Assembly: GCA_041691295.1 (NCBI GenBank)
Contig: JBEPVA010000056.1
Location: 1-19,478 of the forward strand
DNA: 19,478 nucleotides
Direction: 5' to 3'
Source of the DNA: DATEHG01 sp041691295
Lineage (GTDB): Bacteria; Gemmatimonadota; Gemmatimonadetes; Gemmatimonadales; GWC2-71-9
Positions 7,282 to 15,302 of this stretch are shown here, piece after piece; positions within the stretch are counted from its first letter, which is position 1; every line of letters starts with the position of its first letter. The notes beneath the pieces are model-generated. The model did no database searches and was not told the DNA's origin. It worked only from the letters and a program-made list of their open reading frames with translations. The position numbers were made by a program, and so were the translations under genes.

Positions 7282-7884
7282 ATGCCAAGAGACAACGCGT
7301 GGTGGTCAATTTCAGGGCGGCTGCCGGCTACCCTTGCGCTGATGGCTGCGCTCGCGGCCTGCGGCGGCGGTTCCGGCGGCGACGGGAAGCTCAGCGCCAA
7401 CTGGAAGGGCCGGTCCAATGGCTCCCCGTCCACCGGAGGCTTGAGCACCGGTGCCACGGCCTCCTGGTGCGGCGCCGGGAAGCTGCTCGAGATCATGGCC
7501 ATCTCCGGCGATACCGGGGTGGCCGTGCTGCTCTATCCGACCGATGGGATGAAGTCAGGAACATTCGCGATGATCGATCCACTGCGCGAGCCGGTTCATG
7601 CCGGCGCGGCCGCGGTCGCGGCCCGCTGGCCCGATGGTGAGCAGATCGTTGGTTTTCGTGGCGTGACGGGCTCCGCCACGCTGTCGGTGGTGCAGGGGAC
7701 AATTTCCGGAACGATCACCGGAACGATGGTCCGGCCCGGTCTCCAGCCGGAGAGCCTGGCCTTCACCGGCAATTTTTCGGCACTCCGGGCGGACAGCAGT
7801 GCAGGGGCATGTCCACCAGATTCCGGCGGGAAGCGGATCTCGCATGATTCGGTCATGGTGCCGACTGATACCGGAGCCCGCTGA
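7282..7884 (+). CDS. Small lipoprotein of unknown function
   Basis: A 200-residue protein beginning with a signal peptide: Arg3 and Arg13 in the n-region, a Leu/Ala-rich core, and lipobox LAAC with Cys27. A glycine/serine-rich tether (GGGSGGDG) follows, typical of proteins anchored to a membrane and spaced from it. The mature part is beta-rich with repeated Thr/Gly motifs (GTISGTITGTMV), compatible with a small beta-sandwich or beta-barrel. I do not recognise the family. Two cysteines (in SWCGAG and GACPPD) could form a disulfide. Its TGA is directly followed by the GTG of ispH, so the two genes are co-transcribed and probably translationally coupled; no functional link with isoprenoid synthesis is apparent. 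Confidence 0.7.
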   Translation: MPRDNAWWSISGRLPATLALMAALAACGGGSGGDGKLSANWKGRSNGSPSTGGLSTGATASWCGAGKLLEIMAISGDTGVAVLLYPTDGMKSGTFAMIDPLREPVHAGAAAVAARWPDGEQIVGFRGVTGSATLSVVQGTISGTITGTMVRPGLQPESLAFTGNFSALRADSSAGACPPDSGGKRISHDSVMVPTDTGAR

Positions 7885-9105
7885 GTGACGGAGTCGACGT
7901 ACTTCCGCCGAGGTTTCGGGCTCAAGGCCGAGATCGAGGGTCGGATCACGGCCGACTACGCCAGCACGGTCGTGGATCGGCTGCGGGCCGGTGACTTCGT
8001 GCTCAAGGCCGGTCGGCTCAGCTTCCGGCTGGCGCGGGAATTCGGATTCTGTTACGGGGTCGATCGCGCGGTCGATTACGCCTACGAGACCCGGACCAAG
8101 TTTCCCGACCGCCGGATCAGGCTGGTGGGAGAAATCATCCACAATCCCCACGTGAACTCGCGGCTGCGCGAGATGGGGATCGAGTTTCTCTACCGCGAGC
8201 CCGACGGCCAGTTCGACTTTGCGACGGTGACCCGGGACCACGTCATTCTGCTGCCGGCCTTCGGTGTCACGGTCGGTGATTTTGCCCGGCTCCGCGAAAT
8301 CGGCTGCGTTCTGGTTGACACCACCTGCGGATCGGTACTCAATGTCTGGAAGCGGGTCGAGAGTTACGCCAGGGATGGATTCAGCGCGGTGATCCACGGC
8401 AAGTATTACCACGAGGAAACCCGGGCGACCGCCAGCCAGGTCACCCGGCATCCGGGCGGACGGTACCTGGTGGTGTTCGATATGGCCGAGGCCCGGCAGG
8501 TGTGCGACTACATCGAGCGGGGCGGGGACGCGGCGGCGCTGAGCCGTCAGTTTGCCCAGGCGGTCTCGCCGGGGTTCGATTTCAGCGCCGACCTGGTCAA
8601 GATCGGGCTGGCCAACCAGACCACGATGCTGTCGGGTGAATCGCTGGCCATTGCGCAGGAGTTTCGCCAGAGCATGGCCCGGCGCTACGGCGACGCGGCT
8701 GTGCCGGAGCATTTCCGGACCTTCGACACGATTTGCTCAGCGACCCAGGAGCGACAGGACGCGGTGATCGCGCTGCTCGAATCGCCGCCGGACCTGATGC
8801 TGGTGGTGGGCGGATACAATTCGAGCAACACCAACCACCTGGCGGCGCTGTGCCGGTCCCGGGGCATCCGCACGCTGCACATCGAGGACAGCGATGCCAT
8901 CGACCTGGTCACCGGATCGATCCGGCACCAGCCGGGGATCAAGATGGCGGAGCTCAGTGAAACGGGATGGCTTGAGGGGGTCAAGGACATCGGGCTGACG
9001 GCCGGTGCCTCGACGCCCAACAACAAGATCGGCGAGACGATTCTTCGAGTCTGCGCGGTGGCCGGCGTGCCATTCGAGGAGGCGGCACCCGAACAAACGC
9101 GGTAG
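7885..9105 (+). CDS. ispH: 4-hydroxy-3-methylbut-2-enyl diphosphate reductase, long form
   Basis: IspH (LytB) performs the last step of the MEP pathway, reducing HMBPP to IPP and DMAPP with a [4Fe-4S] cluster. The three cluster cysteines are present: Cys56 (FGFCYGVDRAV), Cys148 (DTTCGS) and Cys284 (TICSATQ). His86 (EIIHNPHV), His176 and Glu178 (YYHEET) match the substrate-binding and proton-relay residues, and the SSN motif is at 313-315 (YNSSNTNH). At 406 residues it is longer than the roughly 315-residue E. coli enzyme. It has an N-terminal extension with a YFRRGFG motif, as in the cyanobacterial/plant-type long form. The GTG start abuts the TGA of the preceding lipoprotein gene, with GGAG eight bases upstream as a ribosome-binding site. 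It is likely essential unless a second copy exists. Confidence 0.96.
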   Translation: MTESTYFRRGFGLKAEIEGRITADYASTVVDRLRAGDFVLKAGRLSFRLAREFGFCYGVDRAVDYAYETRTKFPDRRIRLVGEIIHNPHVNSRLREMGIEFLYREPDGQFDFATVTRDHVILLPAFGVTVGDFARLREIGCVLVDTTCGSVLNVWKRVESYARDGFSAVIHGKYYHEETRATASQVTRHPGGRYLVVFDMAEARQVCDYIERGGDAAALSRQFAQAVSPGFDFSADLVKIGLANQTTMLSGESLAIAQEFRQSMARRYGDAAVPEHFRTFDTICSATQERQDAVIALLESPPDLMLVVGGYNSSNTNHLAALCRSRGIRTLHIEDSDAIDLVTGSIRHQPGIKMAELSETGWLEGVKDIGLTAGASTPNNKIGETILRVCAVAGVPFEEAAPEQTR

Positions 9106-9223
9106 CCGGTAGGTCCCTTCGAGGCAAAGTCCCTCCTGCAGTCCTCACCAGTCTACGGTGGCTTTTCGGATTAGCGCGTCATGGGATCGGGCGGTATCTT
9201 AGCCTCCCCTCGACTACGGGCTC

Positions 9224-9619
9224 ATGGCACCTCCGCGCACCGAAGCGTACCGAACACTCAAGGCCGCGGTCTCGGGTCTGCCGGACGTCACGCCCAAGCG
9301 GATGTTCGGGGCCGAGGCGTTTTTTACCCGGCACGGGATGTTCGCATTCCTGCTGGACGACGCGATCGTGCTCAAGCTGGGCGAGGCGGATCGGGCCGAG
9401 GCGCTGGCCAGCCGGGTGGGACGGACCTTTCTCACCGCCGAGAAGGCGCCGTTCGGTAAATGGATCGAAGTGGGGCTGACCTCCCCGGAGCGGACCGCAC
9501 GGGCCGTGGCGCTGGCCGGCAGCGCCCACGCGTTGGCCCAGGCGCCGGACCGCGAGGGGCCTCGCCGGCGGAAACCGGTGACCCGTCGCCGCAAGGCATC
9601 CAAGCGGGTTCCCGGCTGA
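9224..9619 (+). CDS. TfoX/Sxy N-terminal-domain protein
   Basis: A 131-residue protein. Residues about 5-100 match the TfoX N-terminal domain: a VTPKRMFGAEAFF segment, then MFAFLLDDAIVLKLG, and later a PFGKWIEV segment. In gamma-proteobacteria TfoX/Sxy is a competence activator with N- and C-terminal domains. Stand-alone N-domain proteins are widespread in other phyla and have no established role, so a competence function should not be assumed. The tail (about 108-130) is strongly basic (RRRKPVTRRRKASKR), suggesting nucleic-acid contact. A TATCTT hexamer at 9195-9200 could be its -10. The gene is monocistronic, closed by an intrinsic terminator and facing the DUF72 gene. Confidence 0.8.
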   Translation: MAPPRTEAYRTLKAAVSGLPDVTPKRMFGAEAFFTRHGMFAFLLDDAIVLKLGEADRAEALASRVGRTFLTAEKAPFGKWIEVGLTSPERTARAVALAGSAHALAQAPDREGPRRRKPVTRRRKASKRVPG

Positions 9620-9651
9620 TCTGAGCGCTGGACCACTCGCGTTTCACTACC

Positions 9652-9680
9652 AGGGCCCTGACGGATCAGGGCTCTTTTTC
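9652..9680 (+). terminator. Rho-independent terminator of the TfoX-domain gene
   Basis: AGGGCCCTGA (9652-9661) pairs with TCAGGGCTCT (9666-9675), with one G-U, around a CGGA tetraloop, followed by a T-run. The right arm overlaps the stop codon and last codons of the convergent DUF72 gene. It has a T-tract only in the plus direction. Confidence 0.8.
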
Positions 9681-10619
9681 GTGCCCCTCCCCGGCGTCGC
9701 CGAGCAGCAGGCGAGCGATGGCCGCGATGGTCCTGGGAGCGCTACCCTCGGCCCGGTTGTTGACGATGATGTAGGCCGGCACCCGGAGCCGGCGGGCAAC
9801 CTCGATCAGTCGGGCCACGTCGCGGCGGAGCTCGGGATTGGGATCCTGGATCCGGTCGTAGGGGGCAAAGGCGTCGACTGCTTCGGCGTAGTAGCGGCCG
9901 GGCCGGAGCAGGATCCGGGCGACGATGAAATCCGCTGAAACGACCCCGGGGACATCAAGCTGCTCCCCGACCGACGGCATCCGGGTCCACGAGTTGAACA
10001 GGTGGGCAACACCATGTTCCCGCAGCACCGCCAGGTAGGGCGGCATCAGGAATTCCTGGTTACGCAGCTCGACCGCGTAGCGGCCTTCCCGGGGCAGCTT
10101 GCTGAAGAAGGCGTCAAGCCGATCGGCGAACTCCTGGGCCACCATCTTCTCGGCCCGGCTGATGGTCTGGAATTCGAAGAGCAGCGGCCCGGCATGGTCG
10201 GAAAAATCACGGTGCCAGGGCTCGTAGATCTCGCGGAGGAAGAGGTCGGAGTTCAGGAAATCGGGATTGGGCTCACCGCCCTGTGACCTGCTGCGGGCCG
10301 GCGCGTGGGTGTGGACCGTGATCCGGTCCCACACCTTGGACACACAGGGAAATCCGGCCGGCAGATAAGCGGAGTATTCGGCCAGTGTCTTGCTGGTGGG
10401 CGGTGAGTAGAAACTGGAGTCGATGCCGACGGTACGGAACAGCGGGTAGCGAGCGTATTCCTCGAGCATCCGGGCCGCGGCACCGGTCTTGGGATACTTC
10501 TGCCGATAGACCAGTCCCTGCCAGCCTGGATAGGTCCAGGATGAGGTGCCGAACCGGATCTCGGGCGGAATCCTCGCGGCGAGCGCCGCGAGTTGCTCCA
10601 GCGTTTCGTCGTCCGGCAC
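9666..10619 (-). CDS. DUF72 domain protein (YecE-like TIM barrel)
   Basis: A 317-residue cytoplasmic protein of the DUF72 family. The opening FGTSSWTYPGWQG is the family hallmark, followed by FRTVGIDSSFYSPP, FPCVSKVWDRIT, and LLFEFQ. Next come a YAVELRN strand that supplies the conserved acidic residue, FNSWTRMP, and YIIVNNRAEGSAP at the end. The family folds as a TIM barrel and its reaction is unknown. The start is GTG at 10619, two bases after the TAG of the upstream sugar dehydrogenase gene, so translation is probably coupled. Its 3' end overlaps the terminator of the convergent TfoX-domain gene. Confidence 0.88.
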   Translation of the reverse strand: MPDDETLEQLAALAARIPPEIRFGTSSWTYPGWQGLVYRQKYPKTGAAARMLEEYARYPLFRTVGIDSSFYSPPTSKTLAEYSAYLPAGFPCVSKVWDRITVHTHAPARSRSQGGEPNPDFLNSDLFLREIYEPWHRDFSDHAGPLLFEFQTISRAEKMVAQEFADRLDAFFSKLPREGRYAVELRNQEFLMPPYLAVLREHGVAHLFNSWTRMPSVGEQLDVPGVVSADFIVARILLRPGRYYAEAVDAFAPYDRIQDPNPELRRDVARLIEVARRLRVPAYIIVNNRAEGSAPRTIAAIARLLLGDAGEGHEKEP

Positions 10620-10621
10620 GC

Positions 10622-11797
10622 CTAGCGCTTCACGATACGGTAGACGTTACCACCACCGGTGAGAATGTACAGTTCACCGCGGGCATCCTGCCCGAAGCTC
10701 TGCACCCCGCCGTGCCCCGCGAGGTCAGTCCAGTTCTGCTGGCTGGCGGCCGTCCCGCCCGTCCACTTGAAGCTGCGCACGAAGCCTGAACAGGCGTCGC
10801 TGTAGAAATAGGTGCCCTCCAGACCGGCGATATCGCTGCCACGATAGACGTACCCGCCGATGATGGCGCAGCCGCTCGCGTGGGTGTAGGTCTGGATCGG
10901 CGCGGTGAAATCGGTGAAGTGACAGCCGTTGGTGAAGCACCGGCTTCCTTCGACCTGATTCCAGCCGTAATTCTCCCCGCCATGGGTTCCCGCCAGGGCC
11001 AGGTCCACCTCTTCGACCGCATCCTGACCGACGTCACCGACATAGAGATCGCCGGTCGAGCGATCGAAGCTGAAACGCCACGGATTGCGCAGGCCGTAGT
11101 TCCACAGCTCGCGGCGCAAGGAATCGCTGGTGGCGTACGGGTTGTCGGCGGGAATGGTGTAGTCGCCGGTGCCGCTGACATCGAGGCGCAGCATCGAACC
11201 GAGCAGATCGGTGCGGTCCTGGGCATGGCCCTGGGGATCGCCGCCGCTGCCGCCGTCACCGAAGCCGGCGTAGAGATAGCCATCAGGCCCGAACGCGATC
11301 ATCCCGCCGTTGTGGTTGGTATACGGCTGGTCGAACCGAAGCAGGATCCTGTCGGCAACCGGGGTGGCCACGTTGGGGGTGGCCGAGACGAGGTACCGGG
11401 CCAGGACCGAGGTGCCGCCATCTTCGGTCCCAATCGGGCTGGTGTAGCTGATGATGAATCGTCCTGACGTCGCGTAATCTGGATAGAAGGCCAGGCCGAG
11501 CAGGCCTTGCTCGCTGCCACCGGTGACGAGCGTGTGAATATCGAGGAAGGGATTGGGTAGCAGGACTCCATGCTCGATGATCCGGACGTAGCCGTTCTGC
11601 TCGAGGACGAAGAGTCGGCCGGTATCTCCGGCAGGGGCAGTGAGAAAGGTCGGGGCGTGCAGGCCGCTGGTCACGAGTGCGGTGGTCAGTGAATCATTGG
11701 TCGTGCCTCCACCACCGTCATCGGTGGGAGCGGAATTGGCGCAGGCCGCGGTGAGTGACAGTGCGGCACAGGCAATTGCCAGGGTGTATCGGCACAT
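10622..11797 (-). CDS. PQQ-dependent sugar dehydrogenase, soluble aldose type, lipoprotein
   Basis: A 391-residue six-bladed beta-propeller protein of the soluble glucose/sorbosone (aldose sugar) dehydrogenase family, acting in the periplasm or on the outer membrane. Evidence includes RLFVLEQNGYVRII, the blade segment EQGLLGLAFYPDY, the probable catalytic His162 in NHNGGMIAFGPDGYLY, the calcium/PQQ-associated FGDGGSGGDP loop, and GLRNPWRFSFD with the expected arginine. It ends in ELYILTGGGNVYRI. The N-terminus is a short signal peptide with an LTAAC lipobox (Cys19) and a Gly/Thr-rich tether. ATG 11797 is preferred to an in-frame GTG at 11806; neither has a good Shine-Dalgarno. The sugar substrate cannot be predicted. 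No PQQ synthesis genes are in the window. The DUF72 gene follows after two bases. Confidence 0.88.
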   Translation of the reverse strand: MCRYTLAIACAALSLTAACANSAPTDDGGGGTTNDSLTTALVTSGLHAPTFLTAPAGDTGRLFVLEQNGYVRIIEHGVLLPNPFLDIHTLVTGGSEQGLLGLAFYPDYATSGRFIISYTSPIGTEDGGTSVLARYLVSATPNVATPVADRILLRFDQPYTNHNGGMIAFGPDGYLYAGFGDGGSGGDPQGHAQDRTDLLGSMLRLDVSGTGDYTIPADNPYATSDSLRRELWNYGLRNPWRFSFDRSTGDLYVGDVGQDAVEEVDLALAGTHGGENYGWNQVEGSRCFTNGCHFTDFTAPIQTYTHASGCAIIGGYVYRGSDIAGLEGTYFYSDACSGFVRSFKWTGGTAASQQNWTDLAGHGGVQSFGQDARGELYILTGGGNVYRIVKR

Positions 11798-11885
11798 CGG
11801 GGCCACTCGTGGGGTGAGGAGGCTGGACCACTTCCAGTGTACCCCAAAGATAAGCCCTTGATGCGACCAGACTCACTATCCGCGG

Positions 11886-13370
11886 TCACAGTCCTTCCGC
11901 GGCTATTGCGACAGCGCCCAGCAGGCGTGCGCGCTCAGCCGCGTCGATTAGGTGCCCCCGAACAATGACCGCCCGGATCCGGTCGAGGTTGCCGACGTCG
12001 AGCAGCGGATCGGCATCGAGCAGGACCAGGTCTCCGCCCATGCCTGGGCGGATCGAGCCAATTGAATCGGCCAGCCCGAAGGCACGGGCAGGATTGATGG
12101 TGGCGGTCTGCAGGGCCTCCAGCGGTGAGAAGCCGGCCGCCACGAAGCGGCGCAGTTCGTCATGGAGGCTGAACCCAGCCAGCATCCGGTTCCAGGGTCC
12201 GGTATCAGACCCGGCAAGGAATCGATTGCCATTCTTGCGGAGCAGCCCGATCAGGTCGATCTGGGCCTGGTAGAGTCTCTGGCCGGCGGCGCGATCATCG
12301 GCATTGGGCTGATCCCCCCGAAATTTCTGGAGACCCCCCGCCGGGCGCCGGCTCTTGGGGTAATACTTGAGCAACTCTTCCGGCACGACCAGGCTGTCAG
12401 CCCGAAATACCGGAAACCAGAGGCTCAGCCAGATGGTCGGCGTCTGCCAGACCCCGCGTTCGGCGAGCCGTTTCGCAAGCGCCCCACACTTGGCTTGATG
12501 CTGTGATCCGAGCACCCGATCAATCCACCAGGCGCTTCGAGCCTGGCTCATGGCCGTCTCGTTAAGTGCCCGCTCGGAGTTGAGGAATTCGGTCCGGATG
12601 CTGTCTTCGAGCGCTGAGCAGTCGACCAGCATGCCGCCCACGTAGTCGTTGCCCAGATGCTCCAGCGTCAGGTAGCCGGCCTCGGCGGCCTTGGCCACTC
12701 CCACCGTGAATGGCGCATGGCCCACCAGCGGCAGGCGTGCTGCGTGCGCGGCCTGGACGATGCCGCTGAAGGCTTCCGGCGTGACCCAATCCTGGAGCTT
12801 AACGGCATCGAAATGGCCAAGCCGCACCGAATCAACGGCTGCCGCGCCGCTGGCCGAGTCGGGAGCAATCCAGGCCCAGTCGGCCGGCTCGGGGCGCTTG
12901 CCATCGATCATCGCACCGACGGAGATGACTCGCGGCCATTCGCTCTTGCCTGTCGTGACACTCGCGCGCCAACGCTGAATCCAGCTCAATGCTTTCGGCT
13001 CGGCGCCCATCTCCCGCACACTGGTGATTCCATTGGCCAGGAACAGCGGCACCAGCGCCGTGTCTGACATGCTCCCGACAGCCATATGCACATGCGCGTC
13101 CCAGAGACCTGGAATCAGGAACCCCCGCCCGCCATCAACCAGCCGGTATCCGTTCGGAATGCTGGTCGAGACGCTCGGCCCGACCACGGTGATCCTGCCA
13201 TTGGAGACCAGGACGGTGCGGTCGGGCAGCCGGTCCCCGGTGGCGACGTCGATGACGGTGACATGCGCGACGGCGAGTGGGGTTTGCTGCGCGGCCAGGG
13301 AGGGAACCGTTAGGAGGGATAGGACGGATAGGACGGATACGACGGGCGAGACGGGCGAGTGAGTAGGCAT
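11886..13370 (-). CDS. Secreted amidohydrolase (imidazolonepropionase-like)
   Basis: A 494-residue metal-dependent hydrolase of the amidohydrolase superfamily with a Sec signal peptide (cleavage near Ala27-Gln28), so it acts in the periplasm or outside. Metal ligands are in place: His93/His95 (LWDAHVHM), a probable carboxylated lysine in DAVKLQDWV, histidines in VGHAPF and LEHLGN, and the final aspartate in FLAGSDTGPWN. N- and C-terminal beta-sandwich segments frame the barrel (IDVATGDRL; SIRPGMGGDLVLLDADPL). Related secreted enzymes include Xaa-Pro/Xaa-Lys(Arg) dipeptidases, but the substrate is not readable. ATG 13370 is preferred to a TTG at 13391. The hydrophobic core of the signal is coded by an in-frame 9-base tandem repeat. 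It probably has its own promoter in the 121-base gap upstream. Confidence 0.9.
   Translation of the reverse strand: MPTHSPVSPVVSVLSVLSLLTVPSLAAQQTPLAVAHVTVIDVATGDRLPDRTVLVSNGRITVVGPSVSTSIPNGYRLVDGGRGFLIPGLWDAHVHMAVGSMSDTALVPLFLANGITSVREMGAEPKALSWIQRWRASVTTGKSEWPRVISVGAMIDGKRPEPADWAWIAPDSASGAAAVDSVRLGHFDAVKLQDWVTPEAFSGIVQAAHAARLPLVGHAPFTVGVAKAAEAGYLTLEHLGNDYVGGMLVDCSALEDSIRTEFLNSERALNETAMSQARSAWWIDRVLGSQHQAKCGALAKRLAERGVWQTPTIWLSLWFPVFRADSLVVPEELLKYYPKSRRPAGGLQKFRGDQPNADDRAAGQRLYQAQIDLIGLLRKNGNRFLAGSDTGPWNRMLAGFSLHDELRRFVAAGFSPLEALQTATINPARAFGLADSIGSIRPGMGGDLVLLDADPLLDVGNLDRIRAVIVRGHLIDAAERARLLGAVAIAAEGL
13305..13358 (-). repeat. Nonanucleotide tandem repeat coding the signal peptide core
   Basis: Six 9-base units, in frame on the minus strand, encode SPV, SPV, VSV, LSV, LSL, LTV. 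The first two are identical and the rest share the CTATCCGTC-like core with one to three changes. Since the unit is three codons, gain or loss of copies keeps the reading frame and only changes the length of the signal peptide's hydrophobic core. Confidence 0.75.
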
Positions 13371-13424
13371 GTCCGTTCTACGGAGATGCAAGCTTCGGGT
13401 TTCTCTTTCCTCTCCATTTCACAA

Positions 13425-13434
13425 CCTGATCAGG
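13425..13434. repeat. 10-bp palindrome upstream of the amidohydrolase gene
   Basis: CCTGATCAGG is a perfect palindrome about 55 bases before the amidohydrolase ATG, in the only intergenic space available for its promoter. It is a possible operator, but the symmetry is short enough to be chance. Confidence 0.25.
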
Positions 13435-13440
13435 CCAAGC

Positions 13441-13473
13441 CCGGGAGCGCGGCTACGAGTAGACGGCTCCCGG
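13441..13473 (-). other. Stem-loop downstream of the serine hydrolase gene
   Basis: An 8-bp perfect stem, CCGGGAGC (13441-13448) with GCTCCCGG (13466-13473), lies 18 bases past the TAA of the serine hydrolase. No U-run follows in the minus direction, so it may protect the mRNA 3' end or help a factor-dependent terminator rather than act alone. Confidence 0.4.
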
Positions 13474-13491
13474 CATTGGATTCGCACAACC

Positions 13492-15036
13492 TTACTGCAC
13501 CGGCTTGAACAGCAGGTCCTGGTAGTTGAAGCTGAAGTCGGTCGAGGGGTAGAACGGCTTCAGCGTCATCCGTTCAACCTTGCCATCGGCCCCGAGCGAA
13601 AAGGTCACGAAAGCATCGGCTACATTGGTGACCCGCATGTGGGCGCGGAAGGTGTCGTACTGCCAGTGCTCGAGGTCGGCGGTGAGCGCCGGTGATCTCG
13701 ACCAGTGCAGCACCAGGTGTCCGCCTTCTTCCACCACGGACACCTCGCCGTACCAGGCATCGGTGTAGCGACCGGCGTACTGACCGATCGGGAGGGCCGG
13801 GCCCACATCCTTGTGCCGGGCGGCGGAGGCGGAATCCTCGAATGCCTTGTCCCGGGCAATCGACCCATCCTGGCTTTCATTGAACACGCTGGTCCAGTCG
13901 GTCCTGGGCGCGCCGAGGCTGTAGTCAAGCAGCCACCAGCCGAGTGACTCGTAGGCCGAGGTCTCACCGTTGGTGAAGATCACGATGCCGAGGCGCTTTT
14001 CCGGCACCAGGATGACACGGGAGAGCATCCCGGCCAGTCCGCCGTCGTGAGTGACCACTTTGACCCCGCGGTAGTCGCGCAGTGACCACCCGAGTCCGTA
14101 GGACAGAAAATTCGGGATCAGCGGCTGGAATTTGCCAGCCGGGCCGCTGCTGATCCGGATGTTGATCTCAGGCCGCCAGAATGCCTGGGTCTGCGCCGGG
14201 GTCCATAGTGGCGAGCCTCCCTCCACTCGTCCCGAGTCGAGCTGGACCCGGACCCACTTGAGCCAATCGTTGACAGTGGAGTTGGTGCCTCCGGCCGGAC
14301 CAGTGTTTTCCACTGAGTCATAGGGAATCACCGCCATCTTGCCGTCAACCCGCCCGTGCGGCGACGCGACGTTGGTCCCGCTGGTGAACATCCCGATACT
14401 GGTGCCGGTCTCGGTCATCCCGATCGGCTGGAAGATCCGGGTGCGGACGAACTCATCCCACTTCATTCCCGAGGCGGCCTCGACCACGGCGCCCGCCGCA
14501 ATGAAGAGGACGTTGTCGTAGGCGTAGGAACTGCGGAAGCTGGTGGCTGGCGCGATATAGCGGAGCTGGCGCAGCACCTCTTCCCGGGTCCGATTGGAGT
14601 GGAACCAGAGCAGGTCGCCGGCACCCAGAGAAAGGCCGCTGCGGTGGGTGAGCAGGTCGCGCACCGTCAGCTCGCGTGACACATACGGCGAGCCCCCGAG
14701 CCGGAACCAGGGGAGGTAGTCGGTGACCGGGTCATCCCATTTGAGCTTGCCGTCCTTGACCAGGATGCCGAGCGCCGCGGCAGTGACCGCCTTGGTGTTG
14801 GAGGCAACCTGAAACAGGGTGTGTTCATCGACCCGGGTCGTTTCGCCGATGCGGCGCACCCCCCAGCCGCCGGCAAAGACGATCTTGCCATCGCGGATGA
14901 CGCCGACTGCGACACCCGGCTGATTCATCCGGGCCAGGGTGCTGGTGATGTAGGCGTCGACGTCCTTGGGCGCGGCCTGGGCGGCGAGCGGAGCGGCAAT
15001 CAGGGACGAGAGGACGAACGCGTTGACGAGTCGCAT
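13492..15036 (-). CDS. Secreted serine hydrolase, beta-lactamase class C / DD-peptidase-like family
   Basis: A 514-residue protein with a Sec signal peptide (cleavage near LAAQA, residue 20-22). The penicillin-binding-protein fold carries the class C catalytic set: Ser79-x-x-Lys82 (ASNTK), Tyr173-Asp174-Asn175 as the YxN motif, and His330-Asp-Gly332 in place of KTG. HDG/HxG is usual for esterase and peptidase relatives rather than true AmpC beta-lactamases. After the catalytic domain (to about 380), a C-terminal beta-rich domain of about 110 residues (GQYAGRYTDAWYGEVSV) resembles DUF3471, often attached to such hydrolases. The likely role is hydrolysis of peptides, esters or cell-wall D-amino acid peptides; antibiotic resistance should not be inferred. 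It is separated by 298 bases from the dnaE gene upstream. Confidence 0.9.
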   Translation of the reverse strand: MRLVNAFVLSSLIAAPLAAQAAPKDVDAYITSTLARMNQPGVAVGVIRDGKIVFAGGWGVRRIGETTRVDEHTLFQVASNTKAVTAAALGILVKDGKLKWDDPVTDYLPWFRLGGSPYVSRELTVRDLLTHRSGLSLGAGDLLWFHSNRTREEVLRQLRYIAPATSFRSSYAYDNVLFIAAGAVVEAASGMKWDEFVRTRIFQPIGMTETGTSIGMFTSGTNVASPHGRVDGKMAVIPYDSVENTGPAGGTNSTVNDWLKWVRVQLDSGRVEGGSPLWTPAQTQAFWRPEINIRISSGPAGKFQPLIPNFLSYGLGWSLRDYRGVKVVTHDGGLAGMLSRVILVPEKRLGIVIFTNGETSAYESLGWWLLDYSLGAPRTDWTSVFNESQDGSIARDKAFEDSASAARHKDVGPALPIGQYAGRYTDAWYGEVSVVEEGGHLVLHWSRSPALTADLEHWQYDTFRAHMRVTNVADAFVTFSLGADGKVERMTLKPFYPSTDFSFNYQDLLFKPVQ

Positions 15037-15233
15037 CGGGATCCGGTGAGTTGGGGTGTTGGTGGTGGCGGCTCAAATGTCGGGGCAGATGCGCTGATCT
15101 GGAAGGGGTCGGCTCAGAAGATCGGTTCAGCCGGTCGATGAGATCCCTGGCCAGACAGAGCAGGACAAAGCAGGGGCCGATAGGATCGAGGTGTCGGCAA
15201 GGCACCGCAACTGCTACCGCAAAGGCACGAAGT

Positions 15234-15263
15234 ACGCGACGCCCCGCGTTGCAGGGGTCGCGT
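15234..15263. other. Strong bulged stem-loop between the dnaE and serine hydrolase genes
   Basis: ACGCGA (15234-15239) and CCCC (15242-15245), separated by a 2-base bulge, pair with GGGG (15254-15257) and TCGCGT (15258-15263) around an 8-base loop. The 298-base gap 15037-15334 also holds a heptad tract at its dnaE end and, on the minus strand, a twice-repeated TATCACGC. I see no clear promoter for the serine hydrolase gene. With no T-run on either side, the stem-loop is at best a factor-dependent terminator or an RNA stabiliser for the dnaE transcript. Confidence 0.4.
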
Positions 15264-15302
15264 GATAGAGTTGCGTGATATGATGGCCCGTATTTGCGTG
15301 GC

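Noticed and set aside
9146..9166. Possible terminator after ispH (CACC/GGTG followed by TTTT)
   Set aside because: Only four perfect pairs plus a wobble with a 7-base loop; too weak to call.
13492..15036. Antibiotic-resistance beta-lactamase
   Set aside because: The HDG motif in place of KTG and the extra C-terminal domain fit the wider serine hydrolase family; resistance cannot be claimed from sequence.
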